From: Dryococelus australis
Taxonomy: Eukaryota; Arthropoda; Insecta; Phasmatodea; Phasmatidae
Assembly: GCA_029891345.1 (NCBI GenBank)
Contig: CM056998.1
Span: forward strand, 173,252,332-173,316,331
DNA length: 64,000 bases
Direction: 5' to 3'
Part shown: positions 41,975-54,299 of the stretch, one piece after another
Layout of the letters: each line of letters starts with the position of its first letter
Position numbering within the stretch: the first letter of the stretch is position 1
The notes under the pieces: generated by a model
Told to the model about the DNA's origin: nothing
Database searches by the model: none
What the model saw: the letters and a program-made list of their open reading frames with translations, nothing else
Translations under genes and position numbers: made by a program

Positions 41975-42663
41975 TGGATATTTCTGGGCGGCTCCTAACC
42001 CTTTGAAGAGTATGCACGTATACATACGGGGCTATGTTTGTTTGGAAATTTCTTTGCTGTTAGGGCGAAACTCACACTTTTTATTAGTTTACCAATTCAC
42101 TGTGCTATATCGGAATTGAAGTAAAAAAATCTACAATTAGTTAACATTTCATTTCGTAAGAATAAAACTGTTATTTTCCATGATTTCTCAAATGAACACG
42201 ATGGATTGTAAAACATGTTAACTTCGTCGCGGCACATTAATTGTTACATAATCAATGCGCGACTTCATTGGCCGACGGCAAGCCAATAATAAACGTTGCA
42301 GGGCACAGTATGCAAGCTCGCTGTAGCCAGGACCAATACGAAGATGGTATGTGAAAATACCATGACCAACACAACTGATATTACTGAAGTGGAGAATATG
42401 GGCAGCTCACTTCAATCTTGTCCCCAGTACCAGTAGATTTATGCAGTCCTCAAAGGGTTAACGAGGCGCCGAGAGCCGATGAGGGCGAAGCGAGGTGGAT
42501 ATGGAGTATAGCCGGAATGTAAAGACGTGAGGAAATCCGCTGACCAGCGGCATCGTCCGGCACGATTCCCATGCGCGAAAACACGGGAGCGACACCAGCC
42601 GGGAAACGACCCCGGTCCGCCTTGGTGGGAGGCGAGTGCTCTAACCGCTGCCACGCCGTGGGC
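41975..42663 (-). mobile_element. tRNA-derived SINE, copy 5, split by a MITE
   Basis: Minus-strand SINE. The head to 3' body is at 42462-42663 (GTGCCGGACGATGCCGCTGG, TTACATTCCGGCTATAC, CCCTCATCGGCTCTCGGCGC, CTCGTTAA). The missing tail, GAGCCGCCCAGAAATATCCA read on the minus strand, is at 41975-41998 on the far side of the 41999-42457 element. The family normally reads CTGTTAAGAGCCGCCCAAAT across this point. The 71-codon minus frame 42439-42654 is part of it. Confidence 0.9.
41999..42457. mobile_element. piggyBac-like MITE in a SINE TTAA site
   Basis: Ends CCCTTTGAAGAGTATGCACG and (inverse) CCCTTTGAGGACTGCATAAA, a TIR of about 16 bases. Right flank TTAA (42458-42461), left flank CTAA (41995-41998), a one-base-decayed TTAA duplication. 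The host SINE has a single TTAA at this point in other copies. CCCTTT termini with TTAA targeting are hallmarks of piggyBac. No transposase frame, so non-autonomous. Confidence 0.88.
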
Positions 42664-42699
42664 CCCTATTTATTTGAGCTCCGTCCTCCCAAGAGAGTC

Positions 42700-45630
42700 T
42701 CTAGGCGCTGATCGGTGAAAGCAGTTTCATCAGAATGTTGGGATGTAAAACAATTTTTTTTTGGCCTGTGTGGCTAGAATTCGCGATAAACGTGGCTGTT
42801 AAGCTAATGTTTTATTACGTGTTAGGTAGTCCAATATTTAATCGATGAAACGAGGGGAACCACTTCTCACACAAAAATAATAAAATACAAAATTAAATTC
42901 TTGAGGCGTAGGGGAATTGTTTAACTTCTTGGGAAGCTATCCCATTTTTATTTATGAAGAAATCAAGTCATTATACATGTAGTGCTGAATATAAATAAAC
43001 GCTAAAACTGTTTTGCGAAAAATCTCTACCAATTAGAATAGTGAATATGAAATAGAGCTGCCAACAATACGGTTAGCACATTCAATTTTAGGTTTGGGAA
43101 AAATTTACCTCATTGTTCCGCTGGAAGCCGAACGTGCTGCGAACAGAAACATTTCGTCACCAATTTAGTAATACAAAACACGTGTCTGGGAATATCATCG
43201 ACTGCTAGTGATAACAGTCAATTTATAATCGAAAATAACAAACCTATTTTGCACCCGTCGTTCAAAACTTAATTAAATTTTTGGAGAGCGGAAAATTTAG
43301 CGAATTCTGATGACGTGGAAAAATTCAATTATTCGCCGGCACGTGTTTGTTCAGTGATCTGGCCACAATTAAATTAAAGCGTTCCGAAAGGCCTCGTGTC
43401 AAAAATAAACACTTCACATTAGCGTCACAGAATTATGTGCTAACTATTTAACGCTTTCGTCCGTACATAAATGTGTTAAGCTAGGTGCTGCATCGAATTA
43501 CTTTTTGGTTTTCATTGTACTTTTATCGATACGAATTATCCTTTCGCCTTGGAAAAGGAAAATTTGATATTTAATATTATTGATATTAAATAGCTACGAA
43601 TATAGCACTTCCATACTTACCTCTTAGTATCTATCATCCTACGATGCTACGAAAATTTCTTCGTCTTTGACTGAAAAAACCCGAATATGTTTTCATCGTC
43701 TTACTGATACTTTTAAATATCACTGCTGGCTATGGACAGTAAATGTCATAACTAAAACGAACGTTTTATTGCGAAACGGCATAAATGGCCAGGAAAGCTT
43801 ATAATTTAAATTTCATAAACGACATCGCATTTATTGCTTAGCAATTTGGCTGTATTTCCATATGAGACTAGGTTTTGAAGAGCTGTTTTTTACACTAGGC
43901 AGGCTGTCGAGTTCAGTGTGGACATACAAGACAATGGTAACTGGAAAATCTACAACCATAAGCGTAATTAGTGTTTCTGCTACTATGGATGAATGAAACT
44001 AGCTTGTAAATTGTCTTGGAAAGCAACATATATGTATTAAACTCATGGTGTTCAGCAATAGCCTAAAGAGCAATTGACGTCTCCGCATAGCTGGGGCATT
44101 TTTAAATGGAGAGCTTTTTCCTTCTGTGTGCAATAACATAATAAACCCACTTGATTAGCAAAATATTGCCTTTTGCATCTTAAAATGCCCGATGGCTTAA
44201 GAGTTATCGGACCCTCGATGGACTTTATTGCTAGTTGCAATTAAGAAATATTTTAGTAGGAGATGATCGAGTCTTCCTTGCTTCACGCAATCAGTGAATT
44301 AGGTGCTGGGAGTTTGGCAGTACTGGGGTAAACTATTCCTAAACCAGATGTGTAGAAATGATCTTATTTAATTACCTGTAGAAAAAACTCGGTGCTCTCA
44401 GCACGTATGCTATATGAGTACAGTGAAACTGGGAAACATGTCTAATACTGCGTACATGGTTTAACCACAACAGTGTTCCATCTACCACCATGCCAAAGAT
44501 TCCAATGTGTTTTACCTGTCACTACAACATTACGTTTTAGCCATGTTTCCCCATTTTATCCCTTAAGTAGCCCTCGAAAGCAATAAATTAACAGACAAAA
44601 TGAAAAAAAAAGTAATCAGTTTTCTATAAAAGTTCTTTTCAAAATGTAGTGCTCCAACAGTGCAATAGAATATCGTAATTCAAATACCGTTTCGTGGAAG
44701 CGTGGGGAGTGAGAAAGAAATTCATCTTATTAGGTGCGTGAAAGAACTTTTCTTCAAAATGTGTAGCAAACTATTTTTAGGAATTTTATTATTCAACTAC
44801 AGTGCTTGATGCCGGGTTAAATAGCACAGGGGTAGTACGGATTATCCACCTAAAATGGAATGGTGTGTTAAAATTTTTTGTTGAGAATGTCCCACATTTT
44901 TGCACGCACTTTCCATACCAAGTCACTCTGGAGGCAAAACTGCAAGAAAAATGCCCAATAAGAATTTCCCCGAATAGAATACGTTTTTTCCCGACGGGCA
45001 TCCAAGGCAAGTTATAGTTAAGTATAGTATATTTACAGTTTCTTCACACTTTTCGGATCAAACCTTTGGAAAATCGCACCATGTATGACTTTTTGTTTGT
45101 TTCCTAATGCCAGGAATCACAAGCGATTTATACCTGTGTTGACCTAAGATGCCTTATTTTTATTTAAATTGAAATTTTGTTCATATTTATTCATAAATTA
45201 TAATATTTCAGTTATAATTAATATGAATTTAAAACATTGAGAAAATATGTGTGTTTGTAATGCCTAGTAAGATATAATCATTATGCAAAATATTATTACA
45301 CTGAGTGCACTAAAATGCGATGCGTTGTCCCTTTGGTGTATCTATACTCGGATAAGCTTTGTTATTATAAGGTGGAGGAGTATCTGGGAAGTAAAAGTTT
45401 GGTATGGCTTCAGAAATTTGGAAGTAACTGTGAATGTACTATAACTTAAATTCTCCACTAAAGGAACACCAGGTCCATTCGTCGCTGTTTTTCCCCCTAA
45501 CAGTCTTTCTACTGGCACAGTCTACACCGGACACTCCTGCTGTACGCGTTCATTATTAACTACTGCCAGCAAATGAATAGACTTGCAAGTTAACTCCGTA
45601 GCACTTAGTTTAATCTTACGTACGTAATGG
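42700..45630. other. AT-rich spacer
   Basis: About 2.9 kb of AT-rich sequence. Short frames (44052-44240, 44789-45017) have no motif and the last two are opposite strands of one stretch. No repeat partner was noticed. Confidence 0.5.
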
Positions 45631-45633
45631 TAT

Positions 45634-46053
45634 GGGCTGTTCGCGGCTAAGTGAGCACTTTTGAAAGCCCTGCGTAATATCTACTTGTATACATGTTGTG
45701 CGTTATTCCGCTTTATGTAAAATTAACATTGCCACGGGCCTCATCACTTTATTCACGCGTCGGTCAGTTGAAATTGTGAAATTGTTAGGAAAGTAAATAT
45801 TATACAAATCTGCTCATTTTTACACTTCGATAGATTGAAATATACAGGAAGCAAGATAAATAACTCGAGTTATAACAAATAGCTACATAACACGTTTTAT
45901 TCGACGTTAAGATATGGAAATACCTTACCCTCTATCGTTACCAACCTTATTGGACGCGTGTTACTGCGTTCGCCTGTTAAAATATATGCAGGCAGGGACA
46001 GTGAAATTTTTCTAATGTTGATTTCAGAAATGCTTACTTTATCGTGAACAGTC
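45634..46053 (+). mobile_element. Family A MITE, full copy
   Basis: Left tip GGGCTGTTCGCGGCTAAGTG, right tip (inverse) GACTGTTCACGATAAAGTAA; interior GAAAGCCCTGCGTAATATCT, CCACGGGCCTCATCACTTTA, TTATTCGACGTTAAGATATG, GTTACCAACCTTATTGGACG. 420 bp. The minus frame 45897-46136 overlaps it and is chance. Region 46060-46910 after it is featureless. Confidence 0.9.
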
Positions 46054-46913
46054 TTTATCACCAAACCTTCGTATTCACAAACTGAAATTACTACGATAGT
46101 CGGGATTCGATTCCTCGGGGGAGAGGAGATTAACATAGATATTCTCTTGTGAAAACTGTATTAGGACATTTCCGCTGGGTACTCTGATATCCCAGCTTTT
46201 ACGTTCCGTCGATGCTCCCATCTTAAGGTCTCAACACATGTCACCTTGAGAGATTACAGGCATCTTAGGGTCATACTTCGAAAGTTGTCATTCGTATTTT
46301 TGCGTCATGAAAATTAGAATTATTGGTTGCATTCATTCGTGATGCCTACGTTCAGAGATGGAAAATATGCCATCACTTGCTATGATAAAAATAAAAAACA
46401 ATTAGTTGAACGAGCAAAGGTTTGGTTAGGACAACAATCACACAAATTGCCTTAAAACTTTCAGTTACAGTGTCCATTATATAAAACGTTGATCAAGAAG
46501 TGACTTTAATGATCTTCACTCTACAAAGCAGAAAACACCATTTTTAGTAATATGAAGTACAAACATGTTTATTGATCCCGATATACGACAACATTATAGC
46601 GATTCTAATACAGTGGCGAACAAAAATTGCTCTTTGCAATGCCTGAAACAATATAGTTGTCTCTGACTGGAAGGTTCAAAGATTAAAATTTATGTATATC
46701 GAATAAGCGACTTTATATCACACTGTCAAGTCACATCCCTTTCATAACGCTGAACCCTAGCAAACACGGTACCAATTCAAATATGATCGGTATAGAAGAA
46801 CAGTCGTTTGATATCATTGGTTGAATATTTGATACTCTGGAAATGAAAATCTGATTGACAGGGTCCGTGTGAGGGATGATTCCCTGTTAACTCTACTTGT
46901 GTACAATAAGATC

Positions 46914-47300
46914 TTTTATAATATATTCACCGTTACTTCACTCTTTCTAAAGCCCTGCTGAAATTCTACTTCCAATATATTCCTCTGCCTCGCTTCAACT
47001 AAGCTTAACTATGTCTAGAAAATTTCACCAAAGGACAACGCACCAAATTTTTGCGCATTCTGCTGTAATGATATTTCGCATGAGAACTATTTCTTACTAG
47101 GCGCTAACAACACACATGTTTTATTACTGTTATTATTCGTGTTTATTATAAATGATATACTATAATTTATAAATAAAATATACGTAAAACTTTAATTTAA
47201 CCAAAAATAAGATAATCTTATGTTAATAGAGTTATAAAACACCTGTGATACATAGCATATTTGGGAAATAACTAAACACGTCATATGTTAGGTTATTTAT
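46914..47300 (+). mobile_element. Family L element, copy without hAT insertion
   Basis: ATTCACCGTTACTTCACTCT, CTAAAGCCCTGCTGAAATTC, CAACTAAGCTTAACTATGTC, GGACAACGCACCAAATTTTT, GATATTTCGCATGAGAACTA, TTTCTTACTAGGCGCTAACA. It aligns with 11712-12460 minus the hAT-like insert, giving the empty site. The right end seems lost near 47300. Confidence 0.75.
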
Positions 47301-47941
47301 TAAATGTTTGATCCAAAACTTGTGAAGAAACTGCGAATATACTATATGAACACTAACTGGCGAATGGCGGGGTGCCATCAACACATAAACACTTCATTCG
47401 TGGCACTTTCCCACTGGAGTTCGGGATACATTCAGCAGTTTCTCAGGATATCACCTGGTCGTGACAGGAGTGAACTAATTCGTCCAGAGAAATCCCACAC
47501 TGTAAGGGATTGCAGTGCTCGCAGACGAGTGACGTAGTACCACTCTCTGCATATTACATGAGATGCTTGAATGATGCATTCTGCCAAGCATTGGGCAAAT
47601 CCCGGTCAGGACAAAGTTGCTGTGCGCTACCCCTCCTCAATGTGGGTGGTGGTGACGAGTAAAGGCGGTTAGTAAACCGTTCAGCCAATTGAGTGTGTGT
47701 TGCCACAGGTCCTTTACCGGCTAAGAGGGGAGCGCAAGAAGGGCAAAGACAGCACAAGGGGGGAGGTGGTTTCCGAACACTAGTCCAAACCAGAGACCAG
47801 AGAGCCTTGAGGTTAGAATCCTCACCAGTTTGGAGACACCTATATTGGCTAGGTCGGACTCCTGGTTCCTTGTGTTCCAGGAGCCACCTGTTAAACGCTA
47901 TAAGGGAACAATCAGCTAAAGGCGAGGCTTTGTGCAAATAG

Positions 47942-49315
47942 TAACCCCAGTCGAAGGCGTTGACCAAGCCAAGGCATTGTATTATCTGAAGCACATGTTG
48001 GATAGCGCTACCATGTTGGGTAGCACTCCTACCAAGGAGGAACTGGCTTGAATGAGGCAAATGTATCCTCTGGTTTGGAAACAGGAGGACAAGGTGGCAG
48101 AAAAACTGATCTCTGACTCTTATGATAAGAGTCAGAAGATGTTGGAGAAGCTTCTTCTGGTGGCAGCTGAGGGCGGCAGCAGCCAGTCAGAAAAGGAGAC
48201 TGATAGAGCTAAGGAGAAGGACATAATACCTTCCCAGTCGGAACCTGAGTTGGGAGGGCCCCTTCAGGGTGAGGCGGTGTGGCAGACCACCAGTGTCTCT
48301 GAGGCGCAGCAGGAAATGTCCAAGGCTATGGATGAAGTGATCGAGTATGCCACGGACGATAAGAGAAGAGTAAACCAGGAATTGGCAAATGTCCTCCTGA
48401 GGGTGATGAGTATGAAGGCGCTGCTCGACCTGCACCTGATAAGGAGTGCTGAGCTGGAAGCAGAAATAAGTTGTTGAATGCAGTTCTCCAGCAACCAAGT
48501 AAAAAAATCTAGGCTGGTACAGCCCCAGGTAAAGCCACAGATCTTCGTGGAAATCGTGAATGACCAGCAAGCGAGGAAGGAAAGGGGTATGGGAGAGCCC
48601 CAAGAACAACAGTGGCAAGAGGTGAAGGGGATAAGACAGGCGACAAAGTGCATCAGTCTCGTCTACCCTAAGGAGGGGGAAAGCAAGTCAGAGGAAACCA
48701 ACGAAAAGCTGAAGGCGTTGGATCCTGTCAAGGAGCAGATCCGAATAAAGCATGCGAGACAGGTGGCGAGGGGAGAATTACTTCTGGAGGCCGATGATGA
48801 GGAAAAACTCCTCAAACTCAAAACCAGGATAGGATGGAGGAATTGGGATTGAAGGTAATGGACCCCGAGAGACGAGGACCTTAAGTTATTGTACTTGAGG
48901 TTCCACATGAATACAATAACCCTGAGTTTCTGAAAATTCTGAGGGGTGCAGAATTTCAGAGAGATGCAAATCAGGTATGAAAAGCTGAGGGAGAATACAA
49001 AATTGCCATTCAGGACAGGTCCTTGTAACAGACACAAGGTCAATCTGGTCTTGGGGGTGATTCCTCCCTTCTGGAAACTGCTGGTGGATAACAACATGCT
49101 ATATATTGATTTTCAAAGATGCAAGGTTAGGGACTATGTGGTGCTGGACAATGCTTTAATTGTCAGGGTTATGGCCAGATTAAGGACAAATGTAAGAGTG
49201 AGATGGTCTGCTCCTGCTGTTCTGAGAAGGGTCACAAGTATTCAGAGTGTAAGGCAAAAGAAACACAGACCAAGTGTGCGAACTGCCTAAGAAAAAGACG
49301 CACAGAGAGGTGGAC
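47942..49315 (+). pseudogene. LINE ORF1, Gag-like nucleic-acid-binding protein
   Basis: Coding remnants in several frames: 47942-48051 (ends in a stop), 48052-48477, 48478-48852, then a zinc-knuckle region at 49149-49315. The N-terminal half is acidic, Glu/Lys/Gln-rich and likely helical. CFNCQGYGQIKDKC (49152-49193) is a CCHC knuckle with Gln in place of His; CSCCSEKGHKYSEC (49209-49250) is a complete CX2CX4HX4C knuckle; CANC starts a third. The role in the family is to bind element RNA and form particles. Stops at 48049 and 48475 and a frame change around 48850-49100 break it. Confidence 0.8.
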
Positions 49316-49424
49316 CACAAGGTGAGATCTTTGGACTATCTGATCCACCAAAGAATGTTGGCTTTGGAAATCGACAGTACCCAGTATGACTAGTCATACT
49401 GTGCCACTATAGTTCTATAGTTGG

Positions 49425-50110
49425 GCCAAATTAACCTGCAGAGGCCTGCGGTTCCTACCATGTAGGCTGCACAAGGTCTTGATGGAGCATCAACTGGAAA
49501 TGGTCCTAATGCAGGAACCATACCTGCTCAGGGGGGAAATAACAACTCTCCAAGGTCGTTTCGCTCTTTCTGGAGGAAATCCGATGACAGGAATCTGGGT
49601 ATGTAATTCCAAGATAAATTACATCCCGTTGGAGGTTCTGTAGACCACACATCATGCTTGTGTCAAGGTGGAAATGGGAGGGAGGAGTGTGATGATTATA
49701 TTATCATACTTCCTACCCAAGGACTCGCTGGAAACACACCTGAATCAGTTGGATAGCATACTGAATAGAGCAAACGAAAATAACATCATATTCGGGGCAG
49801 AAATCAATGCCAATCAGACCTGAGGAATTCTATATGGATGGACGAATGAGGGGAGGTGGTTATCAGGTACCTCATGGAGAGATACCTACAGGTTATGAAC
49901 GCACAGGGACACCAGGCGACCTATGTGTCTCTGACCAATGATATGGAGTCGTATCTAGACGTAACCGCAGTGATGGTATGGGCAGCTGGGAGTATTGGGG
50001 ACTGGAGAGTATCTGATGAAGAAGATAGTGACCATAGAATGACCCTGTTTACCATCTGGACAGATGGGAAGGGAAAAACCAGACCAGAACGCCCAGGTAT
50101 GTGACTGCTA
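49425..50110 (+). pseudogene. LINE ORF2, APE-type endonuclease domain
   Basis: Blocks in order: LMQEPYLLRGEI (catalytic Glu) at about 49510, GGNPMTGIWV, SYFLPKDSLETHLNQLDSIL, FGAEINANQT at about 49793 (family usually Asp, here Glu, before INA), then in another frame (49856-50104) ATYVSLTNDMESYLDVT and EDSDHRMTL near 50030, holding the SDH catalytic block. The domain nicks target DNA for priming. Stops at about 49641 and 49819 plus a frame change inactivate it. Confidence 0.82.
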
Positions 50111-50659
50111 AAGCCAATTGGCCCCTTTCGAACAGGGTGCTGCTCCGTGGTCTCAATGAGTATAAAGGGAATAAAGAGTGAATGTCCCTAAACGAAAGAG
50201 CCGATAAGAGAGGGGGGATAGTAATGAAAGTCTGAGGAGGCAACTCCCCAAAACAAGAGAAAAGTTGCCCATCATCCCTGGTGAGATGATGAGCTCGAGG
50301 TGATGAGGAAAGAGGTGAAATACCTACGATAGAAGTTTAAAAGAACTTATCGCCCAGAGGATCGGCAAAAAGCTGTGGAGCGGTACAATGTTGTAAGATG
50401 GGAGTACAAGAGAGTACTGAGAAAGAGAAGACAAACAGCATGGAGAGAGTTAATGACAGACAGGGGAAATGAAGACCTATAGGCTTTGTCTACTGGATGG
50501 TGACAGGTAAGGTTAAAAGCTCAGAGGAGCTGCCTGCGCTTGAAGCAGATGGGCATCTGCTGTAGTCACCTGAGGAGTTCACGAGGCACTTGTTGCCAGA
50601 CAATGATTGGAGAGGGGAAATGGAGCATCATCTCCAGATAAGGACAGTACAGCAGACTC

Positions 50660-51948
50660 CCTTGGAAACCGAGGAAGCAGCGCCCTTCTCCATACAGGAG
50701 TTGGACAGAGTGGTCAAAAGAACCTAGCTCAGGGAAGCTCCAGGATTCGACGGAATGACAAGGGAAATGCTCCTTCCTGTCATATCCGAGGATACACAAG
50801 GAGTTGTTGGATCTGTTCAATGACTGCCTACAGGAAGGTACTTTCCCTGTGGGGTGGAAGAAAGGCCTCCTTATTGTTATCTATAAAGGGGGTGGAAGAA
50901 ACCCGAGAAAGGCTAAATTTTACAGGCCCATAACCCTATTACCAGTATTGGGGAAAACACTGGAGCATCTATTAAACAAGAGACTCATGGAATACTTGGA
51001 TGTAGTTAAGGGAGTTCATCCTAATTAAAATGGGTTTTTTATGGGGTAAAAGCATAGAGATAGCAGTCGTGGGCATAGTCGACCAGGTGAGAACCTATGA
51101 TCAGACATATGTTCTCGCGATATCCTTGGATATATCGGGGCGTTCGACAATGCATGGTGGCCACAGATTTTGTGGCAGCTGCAATTGTTGGAGTGCCCCA
51201 GGGATATCTATGGATAAGTGAAAAGCTTCCTGAGTGAGAGAATGTGTACCCTGGATATGGAGACTCACAAGAGGAGAAAGTGCTTTCCAAGGGCTGCCTG
51301 CAAGGGTCAGTGCTTGTGGCACTATTATGGAACGTGATCATCGAGGGGCTGCTAAGGCTCGACCTCCCGTATGGTTGCATGATTTATGGTTATGCGAACG
51401 ATGGACTGTTGCTGATTCTGGCCTGGTCACAGAGGGAATTGGAACAGAATGTGGATGGTGCCCTGAGGAGTATTCAGGGTTGGGCTGAGAAGTCTAAATT
51501 GGACTTCTCAGCAGAAAAGATGAATGGAATACTCATAAAGGGAAAACCATAGTGAACTCTGTTGATCAGGTTCCAGAGCAGATTGCTTAAGATGGTCAAT
51601 GAACATAAGTATTTGGGATTAATCCTAGAAAGTCGTCTGGCATTCCATGCTCACATTGGCTATGCGGTGAATAAGGCTGTGGTGGTGTTCCAGAGGCTGA
51701 CAGCAGTAGCTCCTGCTAACTGGGGACTCGGATACCGGACATTGAAGTTGAAATACAAGTCGGTGTTCCTGCCCATCCTCGCGTACGTGTGTGGGGCGTT
51801 ATTCCCAGAGGTGGATAGAGTCCATGGAAAAAGGAGGTTAATAAGTGCACCAAGATCAGCACTGTTGGGGGTTACAAAGGCTTATAGAACAGCCTCGAAT
51901 GAGGCATTAAAAGTGGTCGCAGGGGAATTCCCCTTGATTTGCTTGTGA
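50660..51948 (+). pseudogene. LINE ORF2, reverse transcriptase domain
   Basis: Fragments in at least four frames: EEAAPFSIQELDRVVKR and EAPGFDGMTREMLLPV at 50670-50780; LDLFNDCLQEGTFPVGWKKG and YRPITLLPVLGKTLEHLLNK at 50804-51000; ISLDISG (first catalytic Asp) at 51115-51140, with a frame change right after; GCLQGSVLVALLWNVI at 51295-51345; YGYANDGLLLI at 51385-51415; WAEKSKLDFSAEKM; and KYLGLILESRLAFHAHI at 51605-51660. The catalytic YADD box reads YAND, and the usual GCPQGS reads GCLQGS. These changes and the frame breaks mean no reverse transcriptase activity. Confidence 0.92.
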
Positions 51949-52193
51949 ATGAAAATGGCGAAATTGCCAATTGGAAACTACAGGGTATTATTTCGGAGGA
52001 GATTCGGATCTTGAGGGAAACCACACTGACAAATTGGCAGTAAAAATGGGAGAATTCCGAAAAAGGAAGGACCACCTACGGAATTTTCCTGAGCATCTGG
52101 GAGATTCTAAGGCTGGAGAAGTGACTTGATGTGAGCCATTATCCGACCCAGTTCTTGACCAGGCATGGGAATTTCTGAGAGAAACTCTTCTCT

Positions 52194-52490
52194 ATGAGCC
52201 TAGTTGACGACCCTAACTGCGTGGAATGCGGAGTGCCAGACACCCAGGCTCATGCATTGGAATACCCTAAGGCAGAAGATCTTAGATTGGAATTTGAGTG
52301 GAAACATGGACCCATTCGCCTCGGGGATATGCTCAGGGACAGGGGCATGAACACAGAAGTTATGGGGTACCTTGCTAGGATTGGCAAGAGAAGGGAGGAA
52401 TTTGATGTCTGGTGGACGAGTCACCGGCTGAGCGATGAGCTCGGGGACAGTTCGGAGAGAGAGGATGATACTGACTCTCGGAATGGGTGA
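52194..52490 (+). pseudogene. LINE ORF2 C-terminal CCHC-like finger
   Basis: DDPNCVECGVPDTQAHALEY holds CX2CX7H and a Tyr where the last Cys of the family is usual; then about 70 residues ending in an acidic tail. This is the position of the C-terminal zinc finger in R1-group ORF2 proteins. The 246 bases between the RT part and this frame contain stops. The frame closes with TGA at 52488-52490. Confidence 0.75.
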
Positions 52491-53984
52491 ACACATCTTT
52501 TCGAGAGTGGTGTTATTGGATGAGTGTGAGGAGGGCCCTCACACTTCACAATTAGCAAGAAGATGGCAACAGCTGGTTCCTGTGCATGGACACAACAACA
52601 GCAAGGGGATACAGGAAGGAGTGCTGGAGCCCCCTCCGTGAAGTCTGACAAAGGAAATGGGAACTCAAAGGTAGGGGAGTAGTTACCTGGGTCCAGCTCT
52701 GGGGCAAAGGTAATGGAGCTGGGCCTGCAGGGACCTCTAGAGCAGAGCGAAGGAAGCCAGAGCAATGGTCCTTCATTTGGACAGCATCCTACAATAAGAT
52801 CAGGAATATGTCAATAACAGTAGATGGAAAATCCCGAGAGGGATAACACCAGTTTTTTAACAAACACCTGGATATGTCTGTTGACGACATGGCTATGTTT
52901 ATAGGTACAGTGCTGGATTTCCCCATAGGGATTCCTGATTGAGAGAGGAAAAATTCGGGGGGAGGGGGAATGAAAAAAAGAGTCTACAGGCCCCCTCTCG
53001 GGTGTGCCGATCTCATGATGGAGGAACTAAAATGGAAAAGAAAAACGGAAATCACCTCCTCCCACCGCATTCCCTCAATCACCCATGGCCCATGTCATAC
53101 CCGAACAAGACAACCACCGGACGGGTAAACCTGGACAGCAACTGATGGCGACGAAGGCAGATGGCACCTGTATGAGAGATGGGAAACCGACGAAGGGTCC
53201 TCTTGAGGTCAAGGAAGAGTGAGAGTGAGATGTGAACTGTATATGTGTGAGAGTAAATGAGACAGTTCCGATAGTCCGCAGTGTGGTTTTGACAACGCCC
53301 CTTTGCACTCGGGGGCGAGGTGGCGGGAAATGTTTCTGGTTACTGGCCATTCCCCAAAACTAAGTCCATGCACACCCGAACGCACTGGGTCGAGAAAGTT
53401 TCTAAAGGAGATACCGTCATTTTTAAATTGTATGTGAGAGAAGGAAATGCGCAGACGCGTTAGTTAGCGTATGTTTGTGTAGTTTATTGTAGTTATTCGT
53501 TTTATATTTTCGGACCAGCATGACGGTTTCAAAATTGCAAATTTCCTGGTGGCTCTATGAACATCTAAAGAGCCGATTTAGCTTTTGCTTGCAGGAATTT
53601 ACGTACAGTTAGAAAGAAGTGCTCCAGGTATGACCTTTTAATAAATATCGGCCACCTGGAGGGGAGGATTGGAGAGGCCAGCGCCGGTTCAACCAGGAAC
53701 TTTGTCTATAATTATGCCCGAAATTGAATACAGAAGCAGCGAGGTTGATGGTGATATGGATCGCTCCCGAACAGACAACCCAGTTGTAGAGATCGTACCA
53801 TTTTACGTTAAAAATTGAGAAAGAGTTTACTAAAATGATTTGATTCCTTTTACATTTAAACATGTTCTCTTCCGTGCAGGTTTTCTCTTGTTATCTGCAA
53901 TTGTAATTTGCGATCTCTCCATATTACTGGGCCAAAACAGAATTTGTAAAAGTATTTTATTAATATAAACGGGCTTGTCTTTTG

Positions 53985-54210
53985 GAAATTAAGATACAAA
54001 CAAACACGTTCATCTTTGTTGACCATGTGACTTTGACAGCTGTGTTCCTTTGGAGTAGGTCAATGTTAGGTACATTCGCAGAAGAGGAATGGTCGGTCTA
54101 CCTCATCTTTATTCTATGGTATGAAGCTACTACCCCATTCCGTTGGGCCAAAAAGGATTCTGATGCTCTAAAGCGGAGAGTTTGTAATTGGTCTGCAAAT
54201 AACTTTACCG
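53985..54210 (-). repeat. Partial TIR element plus repeat I, inverted
   Basis: Minus-strand matches to 20360-20800: TAACATTGACCTAC(C/T)CCAAAGG, ACATGGTCAA.A.TGA and ATCAGAATCCTTTTTGGCCC. The 103-codon frame 53982-54293 is read across it and is not a gene. Only one end (ACCATAGAATAAAGATGAGG) is seen. Confidence 0.55.
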
Positions 54211-54299
54211 AGTTAAATATTAATCATCCAATCATGGAAAGAGAAACTAACTATAGAGCATTATCGAAAATACGCAAGCTCAAAAACTGTTAACAATTT

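Larger units (their letters stand above)
47540..53340 (+). mobile_element. R1-like non-LTR retrotransposon, decayed
   Basis: About 5.8 kb of GC-richer plus-strand sequence with the order 5' leader, Gag-like ORF1 with CCHC knuckles, then ORF2 with endonuclease, reverse transcriptase and a C-terminal CCHC-like finger. This order, and the style of the RT blocks (YRPITLLPVLGKTLEHLL, SVL..LLWNVI), fit the R1/jockey group. Boundaries are set by the composition change and by the last homologous block; no poly(A) tail or target duplication was recognised. The 3' UTR would be about 52495-53340. Confidence 0.85.

Noticed and set aside
47540..53340. Host gene cluster suggested by many plus-strand frames
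   Set aside because: All frames fall in order into ORF1, endonuclease, reverse transcriptase and C-terminal parts of one decayed LINE.
53515..53560. Second FQHDG transposase block
   Set aside because: A ten-base coincidence (CCAGCATGACGGTTT) with 40926-40940; flanking residues do not continue the family pattern.
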